Positions 6,699-8,741 of a stretch of 8,741 bases of DNA are shown piece after piece; the first letter of the stretch is position 1, and each line of letters begins with the position of its first letter. Both the position numbers and the translations under genes were made by a program. The notes under the pieces are model-generated. The model did not search any database. It was not told the DNA's origin and was given only the letters and a program-made list of their open reading frames with translations. The DNA comes from Prevotella sp. (GTDB lineage Bacteria > Bacteroidota > Bacteroidia > Bacteroidales > Bacteroidaceae), in NCBI GenBank assembly GCA_016291915.1, contig JAEEZP010000287.1:1-8741 (forward strand), given 5' to 3'.

Positions 6699-6727
6699 AA
6701 TTATTAAAGCAAAACGTGAAGTTAAGA

Positions 6728-7282
6728 ATGGTCGAAAGACTTATCAGACGTATTAAGGATCATGATCGACAGGCGATGGCAGAGCTCTATCAGCAGTTTG
6801 TAGGACTACTCTCGTCGGTATGCTATCGTTATGTGCCTTCTGATGATGATGCGAAGGATGTCCTGCAGAACAGCTTCATCAAGATCTTCACGGCTATTTC
6901 GTCGTTTAAATACCAGAATGATAATTCTTTTCTGGCGTGGATGAAAAGAGTGGTTACCAACGAGGCGTTGGATTTCCTGAAAAACCGAAAGCGAATAACA
7001 TTTGTAGATATTAATGATAACATACAGGAAAAGATAGAAGAGGAACAGTCGGTGGAACTGTTGTCAGCAGATGATCTTCATCAACTAATCACCGAACTGC
7101 CTGACGGATACCGTACAGTGCTCAACCTGTTTGTCTTCGAGGGGTATTCCCATAAGGAGATAGCACAGTTGTTGGGTATCAAGGAGAGTTCTTCAGCTTC
7201 GCAGTTTTTTCATGCAAAGCGTATGTTGGAAAAAAAAATTAATGATTTAATGGAAGAGAAAAATGGAAAAAGAGTGGAATGA
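6728..7282 (+). CDS. Sigma-70 family RNA polymerase sigma factor (ECF-like)
   Basis: ATG at 6728 gives 184 aa, typical for a two-domain ECF-type sigma factor; a GTG at 6716 is possible but less likely. Region 2 spans about residues 10-90, with 'AMAELYQQFVGLLSSVCYRYV' (2.1), 'DDDAKDVLQNSFIKIF' (2.2, core-binding) and 'SFLAWMKRVVTNEALDFLKNRKR' (2.3-2.4, -10 recognition). Region 4 spans about 117-172, with 'LPDGYRTVLNLFVFEGYSHKEIAQLLGIKESSSASQFFHAKRML', including the helix-turn-helix that reads -35 DNA. There is no sigma region 3. It overlaps the next gene by 20 nt, so the two are translationally coupled, the usual arrangement for a sigma factor and its anti-sigma factor. The regulon is unknown; an envelope-stress role follows from the partner's architecture. 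Confidence 0.93.
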   Translation: MVERLIRRIKDHDRQAMAELYQQFVGLLSSVCYRYVPSDDDAKDVLQNSFIKIFTAISSFKYQNDNSFLAWMKRVVTNEALDFLKNRKRITFVDINDNIQEKIEEEQSVELLSADDLHQLITELPDGYRTVLNLFVFEGYSHKEIAQLLGIKESSSASQFFHAKRMLEKKINDLMEEKNGKRVE

Positions 7283-8486
7283 TATATTCAGACAGAAGAT
7301 GGAGGGGCATCAGAAAAATCCTCCTGAGGGACTGTGGGAAGGTATCAGCGAGCAGATGGGACTCATTCAGGCACCTGTCCGTAAGAAGCCGATGATCCGT
7401 CGGTTGTACTACGGGGCTGCCGCCGCTGTACTGGCGTTAGCTGGCTTCTTTGTCTTCCATGACCCACAGACGGTTGAAGAACCTCAAGTGGCAGAAGCTG
7501 TCCAGCCTGTATCCGATAACTCTTCTCCAACTAAAGAGGTAAAGGAATCTGTTGAGGCTTCCACACCGCCTACACCTTATTATAATAGTAAGGCATCTTC
7601 GCCTTATCATCAGATGATGAATGCTCCTCTTTTGGCAAAGGCAAATGTATCGCCGACTGTTGTGGAAGAAAAGGTCTCTGAGCGTATTCCGGAGGCTGTT
7701 GCTGTACAGGAAGAAATGTCAGAGGAGGATCATATCCAGAAAGTGGAGGCTGAGCAAGAACAGAAGGAGACAGAGAAACGACGTGCCGACGAGCAACCAC
7801 GGCCAGTATACAACCAGTCTGTCTCTCATTCGTACACCCCAGTAACGGCTTCTACGTCATCGTCTGACAGATGGGCGGTATCCCTGAAAGCTTCCGGCGG
7901 ACTGTTGGCTTCTAACACCTCGGAGCAGACAAAACCTGTTTTTTACGACAATTCCGTTGCCAGTGATGAGTATGATGGTTATGATGATGTTATTCCGATG
8001 ACAGGGAAGAAGATCAAACCCTATCGTATGACAGAACGTGTGGCTGATCATCATCTGCCCGTTCAGGTAGGATTGAGCCTGCATTATCAGTTGAGTGAAA
8101 AGACTGCCTTGCTGACGGGACTTAACTACACGTTTTTATATTCTAAGTTCAATGTGCCTCTTTACAAGAATGCGGAATATGAACAGAAGTTACGTTATCT
8201 CGGCATTCCTTTCGGCGTTGCCCAACAGTTGTGGAAAAAGAATCAATTCTATCTGTATGCCTCTGCCGGCGTGATGCTGGAGAAATGTCTGAATGACGAG
8301 CCCTGGCAATGGTCGGTTAACGGAGCTCTGGGAGTAGAGTATCGCATGAGCAGGCAGGTGGGTTTCTATCTTGAGCCTTCTCTTGGGTATTATTTCGATG
8401 ACGGTACCTCTTTGGAGCATTATTTCAAGGAACATCCTTTGACGCCGTCCCTGGAGTTTGGATTGCGCATGCATCTGAACAAGTAA
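7263..8486 (+). CDS. Predicted dual membrane-spanning anti-sigma factor (Dma-like) with C-terminal outer-membrane beta-barrel
   Basis: The product is 407 aa and starts inside the sigma gene. Residues 1-45 are a cytoplasmic segment with 'NPPEGLWEGISEQMG' (19-33), a motif seen in such Bacteroidota proteins, and a basic stop (RKKPMIRR). Residues 48-66 are one hydrophobic helix (YYGAAAAVLALAGFFVF). Residues 67-200 are a low-complexity linker rich in Pro, Glu, Ser, Lys and Gln, with a charged helix at about 148-178. From about 203 to the end alternating strands ('WAVSLKASGGLLAS', 'VQVGLSLHYQLSEKTALLTGLNYTF', 'GVEYRMSRQVGFYLEPSLGYYF', 'PSLEFGLRMHL') form an outer-membrane barrel of about eight strands. 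There is no signal peptide; the internal helix would serve for export. The layout matches the Dma proteins of Bacteroides thetaiotaomicron, which hold a sigma factor at the inner membrane and sense the outer membrane. Sequestration of the sigma factor by the N-terminus is inferred. Confidence 0.85.
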   Translation: MEKEWNDIFRQKMEGHQKNPPEGLWEGISEQMGLIQAPVRKKPMIRRLYYGAAAAVLALAGFFVFHDPQTVEEPQVAEAVQPVSDNSSPTKEVKESVEASTPPTPYYNSKASSPYHQMMNAPLLAKANVSPTVVEEKVSERIPEAVAVQEEMSEEDHIQKVEAEQEQKETEKRRADEQPRPVYNQSVSHSYTPVTASTSSSDRWAVSLKASGGLLASNTSEQTKPVFYDNSVASDEYDGYDDVIPMTGKKIKPYRMTERVADHHLPVQVGLSLHYQLSEKTALLTGLNYTFLYSKFNVPLYKNAEYEQKLRYLGIPFGVAQQLWKKNQFYLYASAGVMLEKCLNDEPWQWSVNGALGVEYRMSRQVGFYLEPSLGYYFDDGTSLEHYFKEHPLTPSLEFGLRMHLNK

Positions 8487-8534
8487 GGGGTAGGGTAGGA
8501 GAAAATACAAAAAAAGTTAATAATAATTGATACT

Positions 8535-8567
8535 CTTGTCTGTTGTCGATTAATTGTATTACCTTTG
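8535..8567 (+). promoter_or_regulatory. Promoter of the SRP RNA / tRNA-Thr unit
   Basis: The -7 element TACCTTTG (8560-8567) matches TAnnTTTG exactly and is followed by GC-rich sequence, as is common before stable RNA genes in this phylum. CTTG at 8535-8538 with a 21-bp spacer is a near match to the -33 TTTG. The predicted start is about 8571-8575, roughly 15 nt before the SRP RNA helix. The stretch from 8487 to here is AT-rich and shows no terminator hairpin for the upstream operon. Confidence 0.7.
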
Positions 8568-8587
8568 CGCCGCGAATCTTTGAAACA

Positions 8588-8685
8588 TGGGCAAGTCTTG
8601 CACGGCCAGCTCCCTTCGAATCCTCCAGGACGGGAACGTAGCAAAGGTAGTTGGTTGTAGCGGCGCGATGTAAGTAGCTTGCCCA
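8588..8685 (+). ncRNA. ffs: Small signal recognition particle RNA (4.5S type)
   Basis: This RNA binds Ffh to form the bacterial SRP, which targets membrane and secreted proteins co-translationally. The closing helix is perfect: TGGGCAAG (8588-8595) with CTTGCCCA (8678-8685). Inner helices are TTGCA (8598-8602)/TGTAA (8669-8673), CCAGCT (8606-8611)/AGTTGG (8649-8654) and CCTT (8613-8616)/AAGG (8644-8647). The tip is the conserved domain IV: CAGG (8626-8629) faces AGCA (8640-8643) as the symmetric Ffh-binding loop, and ACG/CGT close a GGAA tetraloop (8633-8636). This aligns exactly with the E. coli arrangement CAGG-UCC-GGAA-GGA-AGCA. The length of about 98 nt fits the small, Alu-less type. The ends are taken from the closing helix; the true 5' end may be some bases upstream. 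Confidence 0.93.
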
Positions 8686-8688
8686 CCC

Positions 8689-8741
8689 GCCTCTTTAGCT
8701 CAGTTGGCCAGAGCACGTGATTTGTAATCTCGGGGTCGTTG
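8689..8741 (+). tRNA. tRNA-Thr (anticodon TGT), 3' part cut by window edge
   Basis: The acceptor 5' strand is GCCTCTT (8689-8695), then TA, a D-arm GCTC/GAGC (8698-8701 and 8711-8714) with loop AGTTGGCCA, an anticodon stem CGTGA/TCTCG, and loop TTTGTAA (8721-8727) whose middle three bases TGT read ACA threonine codons. The variable loop GGGTC and the first bases of the T-stem are present; the rest lies past the window. The anticodon stem has one T-T opposition (positions 29 and 41). It begins 3 nt after the SRP RNA helix. Confidence 0.92.

Noticed and set aside
6586..6727. Promoter for the serpin gene
   Set aside because: The best minus-strand match (CTCTTTTG, about 6621-6614) lacks the TA of the consensus and has no good -33 partner, so I did not annotate it.
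7410..7470. Cleavable signal peptide with a downstream start for the barrel protein
   Set aside because: The hydrophobic helix sits at residues 48-66 after a conserved cytoplasmic motif, and the gene overlaps the sigma gene; no ATG immediately before the helix would keep that motif.
8420..8716. 98-codon minus-strand open frame at the right end
   Set aside because: It runs through the SRP RNA and into the tRNA on the opposite strand; structured RNA genes explain that sequence.

Overview
The window looks like a chromosomal segment from a member of the Bacteroidales, probably a Prevotella/Bacteroides relative. Three things point there: several promoters carry the Bacteroidota -7 element TAnnTTTG; two proteins match the Bacteroidales-restricted families DUF6452 and DUF6048; and a small sigma factor is followed by an anti-sigma/beta-barrel fusion typical of the phylum. 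I see no insertion sequence, phage gene, CRISPR array or other sign of recent transfer.

Left part (1-5286, all minus strand). The far left holds the N-terminal 187 codons of an M3-family zinc oligopeptidase, cut by the window edge, with its own likely promoter. To its right lies a tight six-gene transcription unit, read right to left: a four-helix DUF4199 membrane protein, a DPM1/GtrB-like polyprenyl-phosphate glycosyltransferase, a DUF6452 lipoprotein, a DUF6048 envelope protein, an ApbE-type FAD:protein FMN transferase, and a Crp/Fnr-family regulator. Gaps are 1-12 nt, and one junction is a 50-nt overlap. The unit starts at a near-perfect promoter placed so close to the first ATG that the mRNA may be leaderless. 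A 17-bp perfect dyad lies further upstream.

Middle (5287-7282). A surface-type serpin lipoprotein (minus) is divergent from a sigma-70-family (ECF-like) sigma factor (plus). The 142-bp region between them carries a sigma-gene promoter and an 8-bp inverted repeat.

Right part (7263-8741, plus). The sigma gene overlaps by 20 nt a gene whose product has a short cytoplasmic N-terminus, one transmembrane helix, a long Glu/Lys/Pro/Ser-rich periplasmic linker and a C-terminal outer-membrane beta-barrel. This matches the architecture of the dual membrane-spanning anti-sigma factors (Dma) of Bacteroides and is the most striking system in the window. After about 100 bp of AT-rich spacer, a strong promoter drives a small SRP RNA (ffs), recognised by its complete domain IV hairpin. 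A tRNA-Thr(TGT) begins 3 nt after the closing helix of the SRP RNA and runs off the window end, so the two are very likely co-transcribed.

Most of the window is envelope-related: surface lipoproteins, lipid-linked glycosyl transfer, periplasmic flavinylation, an envelope-spanning sigma/anti-sigma pair, and the RNA of the protein-targeting machinery.
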